Part shown: positions 11,191 to 21,405 of the stretch, piece by piece
How positions within the stretch are numbered: the first letter of the stretch is position 1
Layout: each line of letters starts with the position of its first letter
DNA from: Rhizophagus irregularis
Lineage: Eukaryota > Glomeromycota > Glomeromycetes > Glomerales > Glomeraceae
Length of the DNA stretch: 64,000 nucleotides
Direction of reading: 5' to 3'
Assembly: GCF_026210795.1 (NCBI RefSeq)
Contig: NC_089439.1
Span: forward strand, 1,674,001-1,738,000
The notes under the pieces: model-generated
What the model was told of the DNA's origin: nothing
Seen by the model: the letters and a program-made list of their open reading frames with translations, nothing else
The model's database searches: none
Made by a program: the position numbers and the translations under genes

Positions 11191-12044
11191 TATGTAATAT
11201 ACGGAGCATGCTATTTGTTCATACATCGCACAATATACTAACGTAACAATGCAAAGAAATAAATATAGAAACTATTTGCTCGCGAAAATGAGACTAACAC
11301 ATACTTTTTCATGTGGATTGGCTAAAGTAAAATGAGATACTTATGTTCCCAAGGCCTCTCTTATCCGAGGTTCCGACTGACTCCCTCATTTGGTAAATAG
11401 GTGTGCACATATACTTAGTAATTACGTCCGAAGGGCATAGTTGTCGTGTTTTGAAGCCGGAAAAAAAACGCATGAATAGAGTATGAGTCGCCAATGACAA
11501 ACAATAAATAACTTACTGGCACGACTTTACTAATCCTCACATTTAACCCATTGATCACAGAATTCCAAGCAATGAGCATAAGAGCAGTTAGCATGGTAAA
11601 TGAGTAACTCCGGATATATAGAGCAGGTCCTTAGGGATTCCTTCTCGTGTCTAGCACCTTCCAAGGAATTTATTCAGATCTACCCGGGCGCTTCGTTCTC
11701 TGCCTTTATACATTTAACTCCCTTTAGGCATTTGTAGCGGAAACTATTTTAAGAGGAATGTCAGGAAATTAGGAACACTCCCATAAAAAAAGAACAACAA
11801 TAGCGGTAGTATCGGTTTCCCATGGGAACAAGAACCATTACCAAATAAAAATCTTTCCTTGATAATGCGCAGTTGCTAACTATTATGGGAAATAATTGGT
11901 ACTATAAAAAGTAGTCTACTCACGGATGGGCGATTAAAGCCTGTCTAGTTTTGTCAGTTGAAGTAATCAGGGCACTATATTTTGCCTTTTTACGATTCTA
12001 AGACACTTAATGGAACACATCATCAAATGTAATGTGTTGAATGA

Positions 12045-12584
12045 TCAGTTATACGACTGATATAAACTAAGAGAAACAGTCCTTGAACAAGAACGACAAT
12101 ATATTCTATTTAAGACCTGTTCTACCTGGATAGCTTTGAGTGGACGAAAACACAGCTCATTTTCACAATGAAATTTGTATTTATGTGGATCATTTACTGG
12201 TTTCCAATCAAAATATTTTTTTCGTGCCTCGACCGCCCGAGTACTATTACCTCTTTTAGCATTGTGCCACAAATAGATATTAAGCTTTCCACTGTATTTT
12301 TCGCCCATAATTACGGATATTTTATGCAAGGCGTGATCTTTTTTCATCCGTAATAATTGTTTATCGAACTGCCTTTGCCTTCCTCTATCCTGTATTTTGT
12401 TAAAAACCCTTTCGAATTCCATACCACAAGTATTACATAAATTGTGACTATGATGATCTGATCGGTCCCACTGGAAATCATTACAATCTAAGGGACAACG
12501 ATACCCTGCTGTGCTCCAGTGTTGTCCTAACCTCTCAGATCTTTTGGAACATTTTTCGCATGAACCAGATACTGAGTTAGCCAT
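12045..12584 (-). CDS. GATA-like zinc-finger protein with second Cys knuckle pair
   Basis: A 179-aa protein. C9-x2-C12 and the C50-N-T-C53-G knuckle are the two halves of a GATA-type finger (GATA fingers end LCN.CG). The loop between them is much longer than the usual 17-18 residues and itself contains C30 and C34. At residues about 138-168 a further set (HCENELC ... YCRSC) could bind a second zinc. The middle is basic and helical, with R/K-rich stretches suited to DNA contact. If a true GATA-type factor, it would act in the nucleus as a sequence-specific DNA-binding regulator; the odd loop makes this tentative. It is single exon and intact, and convergent or divergent partners are far away. 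Confidence 0.6.
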   Translation of the reverse strand: MANSVSGSCEKCSKRSERLGQHWSTAGYRCPLDCNDFQWDRSDHHSHNLCNTCGMEFERVFNKIQDRGRQRQFDKQLLRMKKDHALHKISVIMGEKYSGKLNIYLWHNAKRGNSTRAVEARKKYFDWKPVNDPHKYKFHCENELCFRPLKAIQVEQVLNRIYCRSCSRTVSLSLYQSYN

Positions 12585-13003
12585 TGTTGTCCGAATATTC
12601 GCTATAATGACTCAGGTACAAATAGATATGTCCTTAGTTAGTTGTATTCAATTTTCTTTTTGCTTAGGTTGCCCAGCAGGATTTTGTAAATAAATACTCT
12701 AACAGGGTGGCATTTAGAAAGCACAGAATATCCTTTCTGGCAACAACGAAGTACACAATCATAAGAATGAGAGTAAGAAACTTAGGTGAAAAACAAACAC
12801 GGTACGGATTGCGATATAGTACAAATGATATTATCCTACCCTCCTGACTGGTTGTTAGTGTTCGGTTGATACCAGACAGCCGGACAGTCATGTGCTATTC
12901 GCATCTTCTTATTACGTAATGAGAAACTCTCGCTCGTTCGGAGCACGTTGAGTGTTTTTTAGTCCGAAAAGAAAATAAAAAAAGAATATATATCTTTGCC
13001 GCC
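12585..13003. other. Spacer between GATA-like and 356-aa protein genes
   Basis: The two genes are divergently arranged, so this 419-bp stretch probably holds both promoters. It ends with an AT-rich run and a good Kozak-like context (GCCGCCATG) at 13004. I see no repeat module in it. Confidence 0.4.
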
Positions 13004-14074
13004 ATGAAAACAAAAGTAAGAATCAAGTCTCGTGTGGTACATGACACCTTGCATAACCGAGATATCATCGAAATGTTTCATGGGATATTGGGAACGAACG
13101 ATGAGTCGATTAGTCTCCATGTTGTATATCCAAAATATGAAACCCTCTGCAGTCTTTCCACAAAGTTTATCGAAATCCTAAACGTCTTATACCGAAGCAG
13201 TGTGCTTAGTAAATTCGATGACAGCACGAAAGAGCGCCTAGGCGGTTATGTACAGGAACTACGGGAACTGTCCCACTTGACATTTACGGCTCCAGACATT
13301 AGACCCTACTTACCGGAACTCCCTCTGCAACTAAATATGACTTTGGGTGTTGAAGACTTTAGTAAGGTCCCCCCCCCTATTGGCGGACAATTCCGGAAGA
13401 CCTACCTGTCGACAAAAAAGAGCCAGTTAGTAAACACAATAATAGTCACCTGCAAAAACCTAGTCACTCATAGGTCATACCTCAGTGATGCAAACAAGTT
13501 ATGTGACCAGTTCCTAACAGGGAATGCGGGATTGTCTTATGCACCTTTGCCCAATCTCCCTGGTCTCAACTTCAAACAAATATATATTAGTACCCGTCTA
13601 GACGAGAATGACAGAAGGCTGCTACTTCTAGTGCTGCACAAGCTATTGGTTTGCAGTTATGATGTGTACAAATTAGCGTCATCACCTGATGTTAACGTAG
13701 ACGAATTTGTCGAAGTTATCAAAACGTCAATAGAAGAAGTCAGGCGCCATTTGCCACGGTGTGAGATGGCCTTCGATAAGATCCTCACGAGCGTGGACAC
13801 GTTCAAAGAGAACTTTGAGAAATATTACCACGATTATATAGTTAGCAACAATCCAACCAGTATAATGGAGAATTTTATTTTCGATGTCTCCAAGACTTCA
13901 GACCTTTCTCCTGACATGACTAGACAGTTCCAGCAAATTATTGCTTACTATCGCAAACTCGCTCCACTACAAACTGCGGATCCTAGATTGCAAAATCTTT
14001 TCCATCACGTGGACAAGAACATACAAGAACTAGAACGAAATAAGTTCACAATGAGTGAAACAAGTACATGTTGA
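13004..14074 (+). CDS. 356-aa conserved-looking helical protein, possibly of giant-virus type
   Basis: An intact single-exon ORF that starts in the strong context GCCGCCATGA. It is mostly helical, with no membrane segment and no Cys pattern. The region at about residues 265-335, with 'FEKYYHDYI', 'PTSIMENFIFDVSK' and 'TRQFQQIIAYYRKLA', reminds me of a conserved protein of unknown function in nucleocytoplasmic large DNA viruses; this is from memory and unverified. Codon usage is less AT-skewed than in the surrounding spacers, which supports real coding. It is divergent from the GATA-like gene. Function unknown. Confidence 0.75.
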   Translation: MKTKVRIKSRVVHDTLHNRDIIEMFHGILGTNDESISLHVVYPKYETLCSLSTKFIEILNVLYRSSVLSKFDDSTKERLGGYVQELRELSHLTFTAPDIRPYLPELPLQLNMTLGVEDFSKVPPPIGGQFRKTYLSTKKSQLVNTIIVTCKNLVTHRSYLSDANKLCDQFLTGNAGLSYAPLPNLPGLNFKQIYISTRLDENDRRLLLLVLHKLLVCSYDVYKLASSPDVNVDEFVEVIKTSIEEVRRHLPRCEMAFDKILTSVDTFKENFEKYYHDYIVSNNPTSIMENFIFDVSKTSDLSPDMTRQFQQIIAYYRKLAPLQTADPRLQNLFHHVDKNIQELERNKFTMSETSTC

Positions 14075-16031
14075 TGAGGTTGCCATTGTGTTGGTTCTAT
14101 GCGCTTCATACAAACTCTTCATACAAACTCTCTTCTACGGTACACTATCATTTATTACAAAATTATTTGGCGTCACTGTACGGTATGTATGTCTCGTAGT
14201 AACGTTTTATCCAATGGAAAGACAGCTTGTTTACTAAGAATCCTCGATGGTATCCTGCATTAATTTCTTGTTCATACTGTATAAGTATGTGCAAAAGTTA
14301 ATCTAAGTACTTAAAAATGGAGATTTGTGAGTTCACATAGCGAGCCACTCGGCCGTATTATTTTTTTTTATTTTGTGTTATCGCATACTAACACTATGAG
14401 GAACGAGTGAACAATAATAATGAGTTTTGTGTCTCATATCATTTTTGTCTTCAACTGTTTCGTGAGTGAGTTCAGACGCTTGGATAAATCTTTTTTTACT
14501 AAACTCTACGCAATGATGGAAACACTCTGATTAGTAAAGCAGCCCTGTTCGGGATTAAGTGGAACAGGTTTTGCATATTTCTTACAATGAAGACGAAGGT
14601 CACTTAAAAATTGTCCCGATGAATATGTCTTCAGATGGGAGGAAAAATATGGGCGTGGTTACGATCACGAGTTGTGGGGAGTGCCGTAGACGCACGATTT
14701 ATTCCCCACTAAAAGTGCCATAATGTGGATTCCATGATAACCACATATTAGGTGTTGGTCTATGAGACGCTTTTTTGTTTTACTTTCCTGAAAGAAGGAA
14801 GGCTTAGATAACGGATGCGGTGGAAAAATACAACTATCGATTAAAAATATTCTTACGTGAATTTTACACATCCTTTGTCACGCCCATGAGTGGAGATTTT
14901 CGTTATTTTATATCAACTTCTCCTATTCATGCACGGCATTCAGTGTATGCACGTCGTTCACTGAGATCGACTACATCCATCTTATGTCTATGTAATTCAA
15001 CTTATATCACAAATACAAGGTATACTGCCACCATTTCTCTCAAGTATGACTGAGTGTGGGTTTTCACCTAGCCAAGAGCTTTGTCCTACCCTCCTTTACG
15101 CTTTTAGCCTATGAACTGACCGTCTTGCCGCTCAACCAGTAAAACCACCCGCAGGGTGCCTCAGGCCGAAGGCCTCCTCGTTCCTCGAAAAATCAGTGTA
15201 ACCACCCGTAGGGTGCTTCGTGGGCATAGCCCAGTCGTAGACCGCCCAAAGGGCACTTCTTTGAAGGTCCTTAACGGACTAAAGCTTTTCTTATAGACCT
15301 ATGAACCCAGGTTCTACCTGAAAGGTACGAAGTAGAACCTCCTTATTTAACTAGCGTGGTTGAGCGCCAAGACGGTCATGGCATTGCTTCGCAATGTGTT
15401 CCTAATTATAAAGGGTTACACTGGCTGATTAGTAGTTCATGTGACGGTATTCTACTTCGTACCCTTTGGGTAGCTTTTTTTATCTGCTAACGAGACAGAC
15501 TAAAGAAGTTGTGGACATAAAATTTCGTTTCTAAGCCACAAGACTTACATTTTGCCAGAACCAATCCTTGGTAACTTTTTCCACCTCTAAACGTCATTGC
15601 CTGAAAACGCATAGGGTTATACTTTGTTGTACAGTTTCGTATCTAGGCTATCTAAATCCCGTGAATTGTCACGTATAGGTAAGTAATGATGGCAAGCAAC
15701 TTTTAGACGAGAGAGATTAACAAGTAACAACGCAATGTAATCAATATTTTTTCATGTTACTTGTTATAGCTACTTAGCAATTTTTGTATTGGAAGTATCA
15801 TTATCAACGAAAATTCCCGAGCTTTTATCATTATTGCCCACACTAACACGAATAATAAAGTGAAATACCATATTTACTATCCAAAATCCATTTCCTTCAC
15901 CATACGAGGAAATAGTACGAGTGTTTCTGAGGGAAGCATTTGAATATGTTCGAATTGTCTTTTCACGATTAGTACTCCTATTTGAAAAATAAAAATATTT
16001 ACTCGCATGGCCAAGGTCGAACAATTACAAT
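14075..16031. other. Intergenic region with a dense hairpin-module cluster
   Basis: No supported gene. From about 15055 to 15480 there is a pile-up of modules: 'CTTGCCGCTCAACCAG', repeated 'AACCACCCG(C/T)AGGGTG' units, 'CTTCTTTGAAGGTCC', AGGTTCTACCTGAAAGGTAC with GTAGAACCTCC, 'GCGTGGTTGAGCGCCAAGAC', and 'CTACTTCGTACCCTTTGGGTA'. The rest is plain AT-rich DNA. Confidence 0.6.
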
Positions 16032-17279
16032 ATGCACTTGAAAAATAAAAACGAACGCCAGCTGAACCAAAATATGGAGACATCCCTGTCCATTGAAGAA
16101 GTATATGATAAAAATGCTTTGTCTGGTCCCATGCTAGTAGTGAGGGATCATAACGAGCAGTATTATAGAGTGTTTCACTCACGTAAACATTTCTGGAGAC
16201 ACTTTGATAAGTTACCCCAGCATTCACAATGTTTCTCTGAAGCAGTGTATGATGATTTACCACAGTGTCCCAAAATCCACGTCGAATTTTCTTCCCCTTA
16301 TAGGTTCCCTTGTACTGAGATTGTTGCTATACTTAAGCAAATTCTTCATAGGATCTTAGAAGTGTTTCGTATTAGTAATGGCGACAATGAAAGGGCCCCT
16401 AAAACCCTCGAGGACTTAGTAGTCATGGACGAATGCGGACAGGATAGTTCTGGTTTTTGGGTATACTATTTTCATATCCAAGCACCATTTTTCTCTTTTG
16501 CTGACCATAAGGAAGCGCAAAGATTTCTTAGTAACGTGCTTCTGAATGTCCCTCCAGAGGTTAGACTTTTCATAAAAAAAGATTACAGCCACCCTGTTCA
16601 CTTTGTCCGAACAATGGGATCTACGTTTCCGGGAGAAACACTAAACAAGAAAATATCAGCATACAGCAGATTCTTGGGGACAATAGTTGAAATCGATCGG
16701 AATAGTCTCTTCGTGAAACAATTTCCCTCCTTCTTTGTCAGCAGTGGGAATAAAGAAATGGGCCCGAACCATGCTCTCGAACCGACTAAGGACTGTTTAC
16801 GACATAACAGAGGAACTACAGAGAATTCGAAGCAACTACTTCCCATGACCGATGATAATTATCAAGAACCACAGATGAAAAGCACAGCTGTTGATGCCAA
16901 TAACACGCGCCCTTTGAATACGATAGCGAGCAATACGGAATCACATCCTGTTTCCACAGACTTTATTCATCAAACACTACCAGAAAACACACGAACTCCA
17001 ATGACTGCAAAGATTTATGTGTTGGCCGCTCTAATCGAGAAAAGCGCCTTATCTGCTGATCAACGTCTCTATAAAATGTTTGGTGCTATAAACTGCATGG
17101 TTTTCTTGCTTGCACTCACCGAAACGGTGAAACGAAGAGGTGTCTACTTTTTAGACGAAGCGAAGCATTTACGTAAGCGTTCAGAACACGCTTTCAAGAA
17201 CATGCATGGCTGTATTATAAAAAAGAGTCAGAGTGCATTGTACAACAATCGCACTCTCCCATGTTACAAGAGCAAATGA
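16032..17279 (+). CDS. PrimPol-like (archaeo-eukaryotic primase-like) protein with C-terminal hydrophobic segment, paralogue 1
   Basis: A 415-aa intact ORF; the start may be M1 or M15 (16074). Residues about 35-205 follow the layout of PrimPol-family archaeo-eukaryotic primases: CFSEAVYDD, then PKIHVEF at the motif I strand (usual D-x-D/E; here H-V-E), then MDECGQ followed by a YYFHIQ strand at the motif II position (usual S-x-H; His kept), then VRTMGSTFP with a SAYSRFLG tail at the motif III region. The first acidic residue is lost, so catalysis is doubtful. A polar linker follows (about 235-330), then a hydrophobic segment (GAINCMVFLLAL, about 350-365) that may anchor it in a membrane. The paralogue at 46020-47630 shares both ends of this layout. 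The role is unknown; the primase-fold assignment is my inference from motif order. Confidence 0.7.
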   Translation: MHLKNKNERQLNQNMETSLSIEEVYDKNALSGPMLVVRDHNEQYYRVFHSRKHFWRHFDKLPQHSQCFSEAVYDDLPQCPKIHVEFSSPYRFPCTEIVAILKQILHRILEVFRISNGDNERAPKTLEDLVVMDECGQDSSGFWVYYFHIQAPFFSFADHKEAQRFLSNVLLNVPPEVRLFIKKDYSHPVHFVRTMGSTFPGETLNKKISAYSRFLGTIVEIDRNSLFVKQFPSFFVSSGNKEMGPNHALEPTKDCLRHNRGTTENSKQLLPMTDDNYQEPQMKSTAVDANNTRPLNTIASNTESHPVSTDFIHQTLPENTRTPMTAKIYVLAALIEKSALSADQRLYKMFGAINCMVFLLALTETVKRRGVYFLDEAKHLRKRSEHAFKNMHGCIIKKSQSALYNNRTLPCYKSK

Positions 17280-18632
17280 CAGCAACGTAAGACTAAATCC
17301 CCAGAGTACTCGAAAATAAAACGTCTGAAGGGCATTACGTCACAAAATATCTCTGGTAACAATCTTCGTTACGGGACAATAATGAGCACTACTGTAAAAA
17401 CACACGGTAACAATATGCAAAATCTTTGTTTGACGATCCCATCGATAGACTACACTTACACTAGCCTTATTTCTTTGTTACGAAATCTTTGCCATCGAGG
17501 AACTTTTATTCAAAGTATTATTGGACGGAATATTACGTATGGCAGCGTAATGGTAGTCGTGTCCTTCAGTTGTTATGCACGGTGTGACCCTGTGCACCTT
17601 AGTTGCCGAGCAGGATGCTTCTGTTGTACTCGAAATTGTTGTGATTTTATTTGGGACAAGAGTCTGGTAACTGGCACCCACCAATACGATCCACCATGAC
17701 ATCAGAATATCGTACTGTATGCAGCACAGCCCGTATATAATCTGGTACAAAATGGGACTATGTGCGGTCTTAGGTTAGTCCCACTGTAACTAAACTAAAA
17801 TCTGAAAAGACCTTTTAATTGCCGCCATAAGGACTCCGTATGCTATTGAAGACAGTCATATGAATAAAAGGGAGGGATACAGTTACCAAAAAATTCGGGG
17901 GTTTTTGTGTTTGCCACGAAACTGTATTTTTTCCTCCATCGCTCAACAATAGCATAAAACAAGAACAGTCATTAAGCACGAATAGCGCACTGTGAACATA
18001 AGTATTTTCTTAGCAGTTGCTGCGTTTCGTAGTCTATCTGTCTTTTGAGCGCCCTATTTATCGGTTATTGAAATATACGGAAAGTATTTCAGTGTTCTAC
18101 TTAAACTGGAAATGTATCCGGAGATCAACTTTTCTCGGCCCTATGCATTCTCAAGCGATTAAGTAAGGACTGGAACAGGTACAAGTCATAGTCTGTTCAA
18201 AGTGTCATTGAGAAAAATGTTCACAATATGAAATGACTGCCATTAAAAAAGAAAGTTCCTGGAGGGAGATGCTCACGTAATATTATTAACTGGGCGAAGT
18301 GTAACAGAGAACGCCATGTTTATGATACACTACAACTTCTTTAGCAGACGGCTACACCAGCAACTGATAAACGAAAAGTAGTCGCACAAAATCCCTACCT
18401 AAGGTTCTACTTCATAAGGGAAGGATTCTACTTCGTACCATCTGTGTAGTCTTTTAATAAATAAAGGACACCTATGCTATTATTTTCGAAGAGTGCCCAC
18501 CATTTCTTATGTGCTCATCCAGTTATTGATGAATGAACATGAAAATGGATCAGTGGAATCATCGCACCTAGAAAGGTATTGATGTCAGCAGTTTCACCAG
18601 TTACACTGATATTATGCTCATTAGATAGGACA
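17280..18632. other. Intergenic region upstream of the SOD locus
   Basis: No supported gene; short ORFs at 17382-17699 (+) and 17478-17750 (-) overlap each other and carry no motif. A hairpin module pair (GGTTCTACTTCATAAGG; CTACTTCGTACCATCTG) lies at about 18400-18455, upstream of the SOD start. Confidence 0.5.
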
Positions 18633-19191
18633 ATGTCGATTAAAGCACTCGCTGTTCTTCGACTGAACGAAGCATTAAACAAAAATAAACGCTCCAAAGG
18701 CTTCGTTTGTTTTACTATGTTACCTGATAAACGGGTAAAGATCAATGTAAATATCGAAGGTCTCTCTCCTGGGCTGCATGGCATACATATTCACGAATAC
18801 GGGGATATGAGTAACGGTTGCATCTCGGCCGGTACTCATTTTAATCCACAAAAAAAGACACATGGTGGTCCGTTATCAAAACAACGCCATGTAGGAGATT
18901 TGGGAAACATCAGAGTAGACCACAATAGGAAGGCTAATATTACTATTTACGACCATTTAATCAGTCAGAGACTGCTCGAAGAGCAAATTGACCGGAAAGT
19001 ATTCGGTTATTGGCCGTGCTATATTTATTCACGAGTTGCCAGATGATCTTAGACTAAAACAAAACAACCCAGAATCCCTCATATCCGGTAATGCAGGGAG
19101 GAGACTGATGTGTGGAATAATAGGGCTAACTGATTGCTTCCCAACCCCTAAGCCATTTCATGGAAAAAGAAAAAACCGTAAAAGGAATTGA
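18633..19191 (+). pseudogene. Cu/Zn superoxide dismutase, reading frame broken by a 22-bp repeat insertion
   Basis: A clear Cu/Zn SOD: the copper ligands in GLHGIHIHEYGD, the bridging and zinc ligands in GTHFNP, THGGP and RHVGDLGN, and the disulfide Cys in GCISAGTH are all in the first frame. The family's C-terminal part, [11 protein letters not shown] (last copper His), the electrostatic-loop region, and [11 protein letters not shown] (second disulfide Cys) with GIIGL, is in a different frame and ends at 19191. The frame changes at 18966-18987, where 22 bp containing the dispersed palindrome TGCTCGAAGAGCA are inserted between ISx and LTGKYS. 22 is not a multiple of 3, so the gene is broken unless the segment is removed from RNA. 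The start chosen is the third Met (18633), which gives the usual SOD N-terminus. Normal function would be superoxide removal. Without the insert the length would be near the usual 150-180 aa. Confidence 0.85.
18966..18987. repeat. 22-bp hairpin-module insertion inside SOD
   Basis: The segment contains TGCTCGAAGAGCA. With its left flank it reads ATCAGTCAGAGACTGCTCG, matching the dispersed module ATCAGTCGGAGACTGCTCG that occurs intact (reverse strand) at about 44338-44367. Removing 22 bp restores SOD family spacing across the junction. Confidence 0.75.
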
Positions 19192-19353
19192 GTGACACCA
19201 ATGGGACATGTGAACGGTAACGGACTTTTTATATGTTTCTATAAGCCTTTCGAACACTAATGCGATTTCATGGAATTTCTCTTCTCAGTCGAGGAGACCT
19301 CATACTTAATAATGTAACACTAAACAGTTCTCGTTTAACTGTATTTTACGTTG

Positions 19354-19770
19354 TCAACCCTTAAGGAATCTACTCGTACCCTCTGGGTAGAATATACAAA
19401 AATACATAAAATCGTTGAATGTTGTCGTGTTTCTACGGCAAAGATCGATGCCAGGATAATACTGGTTTCTGGGAAGCCTTTGAGTATTTCTGGTACTAAT
19501 AGCTCTGCGTCTTGTTTTTGTTAAGGAAAACGTCGAAATAAAGTTATTAACTAATACACAGACGTTGTAGTTGCAAAAGTTTATTTCGACTAATATTTGT
19601 GCTCTTAGCCGTCGGACCCCCTTTTCGAGTTTTTTAATATCCGTTGTCATTTTACTATGTTCTTCTATGAGAACATCTATCCTGGATACTAGGTCATCTA
19701 ATTGTCCCTTTTTCTCATCGCAAGAATCATGACGACCTTGTAAATTCTGACTGATCATGACCTGCTGCAT
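19354..19770 (-). CDS. Possible small coiled-coil protein
   Basis: A 138-aa ORF. Residues about 17-58 are charged with heptad-like spacing (QLDDLVSRIDVLIEEHSKM ... IKKLEKGVRRLRAQI), followed by a hydrophobic stretch (VCVLVNNFISTF) that could be membrane-associated. The last residues (YPEGTSRFL) are encoded by a 'CTCGTACCCTCTGGGTAGAA' hairpin module, so the natural end may have been elsewhere. No family recognised. Confidence 0.35.
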   Translation of the reverse strand: MQQVMISQNLQGRHDSCDEKKGQLDDLVSRIDVLIEEHSKMTTDIKKLEKGVRRLRAQILVEINFCNYNVCVLVNNFISTFSLTKTRRRAISTRNTQRLPRNQYYPGIDLCRRNTTTFNDFMYFCIFYPEGTSRFLKG

Positions 19771-20035
19771 TAAATGCCAGTAAAGTCAGCAGTGTTAATA
19801 AATTCACGACTTAGTTATTCAAATCATAACACTCTCAAATATGTTTGTTCGGTAGCAGCCCAACACCATAGTTTTGTTATCGAATTAATCTCCCGTATCT
19901 GCGAAAGCTTTAACCTGATGATTTGAGTGTAAACTCGCTCTGTTTTCGAAAAACATATTCGTATATGGGATAATCGACCACGTGTCCGTCCAAACTTTGT
20001 ATTTCTGAGAAAGCTTACTAGGTACCCATAACATA

Positions 20036-20156
20036 CAGTGGTGAGCATATTTTTTTGGAAAAAGAAAGAGGCAAAATACGTAAAAAACGTATAAAAAACT
20101 GTCTAATACGGCCATTTTCACACATTCGTCATTCCAAATAATTTTGATCACCACCG
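20036..20156 (+). mobile_element. Tc1/mariner-type MITE, intact reference copy
   Basis: A 121-bp element with terminal inverted repeats CAGTGGTGAGCA ... TGATCACCACCG and flanking TA dinucleotides. It has no inserted hairpin modules and so serves as the 'empty' reference for copies at 10582-10851, 10865-11190 and 58968-59168. Confidence 0.75.
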
Positions 20157-20159
20157 TAC

Positions 20160-20726
20160 TTGTACGTAAACACGTGGTACGAAAAAAGAAGCACATTCAC
20201 CATTCGGGGATACGCAGCATCAGAAAGTATATTCTATCTAAAATTTGGTAATCACATATTACATCTGAGTGTATGTCAAAGTTCATACAGGAGAGAGGAG
20301 GGTCTGCAGATGGCGACATATACGAACCATCAATGTATAGCTCTATCCATAACAAATATATTGTTTCTTGCGGTTACTGGTGTGAGCAAAAGCGTTCAAA
20401 GATCAATTAACAATTGTTGTGCATTTTGGGTTGGCACTCTCATATGTTCATTACAGGGTATCACCGTTACCCAACAGTTCATTTCCATATTTACCCTAGG
20501 ACTATTGCCGACAGTTACCTCACTAATAAAACACCGTAATACTGGAACTCTGGATTGTTCTTTAGACAAGGCAGTAATTTTCTATAACCGTGTTCCAAAC
20601 CTACTTATTCCAACTGATTTTCCTACCCAAGGTTTATTGACATCTTCATTCACTCTGTACAATGTTATACAAGGACTATGGTCGTGTTTCTTTTTTGGAA
20701 CCACGGTTCTTTTGAAAGAAGACTGA
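20160..20726 (+). CDS. Possible membrane protein (weak)
   Basis: A 188-aa open frame; if real, the start is more likely M51 (20310, MATYTNHQ) than the ORF start, which abuts a MITE. It has two or three hydrophobic stretches (CIALSITNILFLAV, AFWVGTLICSL, FISIFTLGLLP). I recognise no family, and composition alone does not prove coding. Confidence 0.25.
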   Translation: MYVNTWYEKRSTFTIRGYAASESIFYLKFGNHILHLSVCQSSYRREEGLQMATYTNHQCIALSITNILFLAVTGVSKSVQRSINNCCAFWVGTLICSLQGITVTQQFISIFTLGLLPTVTSLIKHRNTGTLDCSLDKAVIFYNRVPNLLIPTDFPTQGLLTSSFTLYNVIQGLWSCFFFGTTVLLKED

Positions 20727-20920
20727 GAAATCGAATGGATTTGGTAATTCAATAAATGCTTGCAGGAGACATAATTTACGTGATGAGTTAGTTGCATCTT
20801 CTATTAATGACCATGTCTTACTAATACTTTCGGTTACATCTGTCAACGTATTATGTAAGATATTGTCTGATACACGATTTTTATCGTAATCGACTTAATA
20901 AAATCACGTGATGCAGTTAG

Positions 20921-20958
20921 CACGTGATACTCTTAACAAATGCATAGAGTGTCACATG
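20921..20958. repeat. CACGTG-ended dyad repeat, copy 2 of 6
   Basis: CACGTGATACTCT and AGAGTGTCACATG flank a 12-bp spacer. The counterpart lies at the matching place in duplication copy B (48626-48665), so it predates the duplication. Confidence 0.65.
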
Positions 20959-21074
20959 ATAATACCGTGATCTGCAAATAGTATTGTCGTCGGATAACTA
21001 ATATCTTTATCATTATGACGAAAGCTATTGTGATTAAAAATTTGATCCTACCCTTTGGGTACGAAGTAGAGTTT

Positions 21075-21190
21075 CACCCGCATTTAACCTATATGTTTCC
21101 ATACAAGTATTACAAGAGAAGAGAACTTCCCCAGGAGGCGGGGCTCAACGTCCTTCACTGTTAGTAAAGGACTCTCTTTGGTAGTAAAGA
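21075..21190 (+). repeat. 115-bp near-identical interspersed repeat, copy 1
   Basis: Starts CACCCGCATTTAACC and ends TTGGTAGTAAAGA; it contains the hairpin GTCCTT ... AAGGAC. It is nearly identical to 38067-38181 (a 1-bp length difference and about one substitution seen by eye) and absent from segmental copy B, so it inserted after that duplication. Confidence 0.8.
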
Positions 21191-21309
21191 AGAGTTATCT
21201 TGGTTATCGATAATACTTTACTGCATGTACAAAATACAAACATTCAATTTATTTTTTGAATCGCCAGTTGACGTTAATCTTTCGTATTATATAGTGCATT
21301 AGTCTCTAC

Positions 21310-21405
21310 ACCCAGGAACCTAGGTTCCTAGAACCTCCTCTGTTAAAAGCGCACCCTTTGGGTGGTTCTACTGGTTGAGCGGCAAGACGGTCAGGGCAAA
21401 CGGGA
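21310..21405. repeat. Hairpin-module block inserted in copy A only
   Basis: Carries AGGAACCTAGGTTCCTAG, GCACCCTTTGGGTGG and GGTTGAGCGGCAAGACGGTC. The corresponding place in copy B (about 48940-48960) lacks all three while the flanks match. Confidence 0.7.

Larger units (their letters stand above)
9680..12044. other. Intergenic region with MITEs and hairpin modules
   Basis: Apart from the tandem duplication at 9829-10100 and the two MITE copies at 10582-10851 and 10865-11190, this stretch holds no gene that I can support. Short ORFs (for example at 9933-10118 and 11309-11500) lack any motif. Confidence 0.55.

Noticed and set aside
15770-16263. Minus-strand ORFs opposite the first PrimPol-like gene
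   Set aside because: Shadows of the real plus-strand coding frame.
17382-17750. Overlapping ORFs on both strands downstream of the first PrimPol-like gene
   Set aside because: They exclude each other and neither has a domain, a start context or a homologue that I recall.
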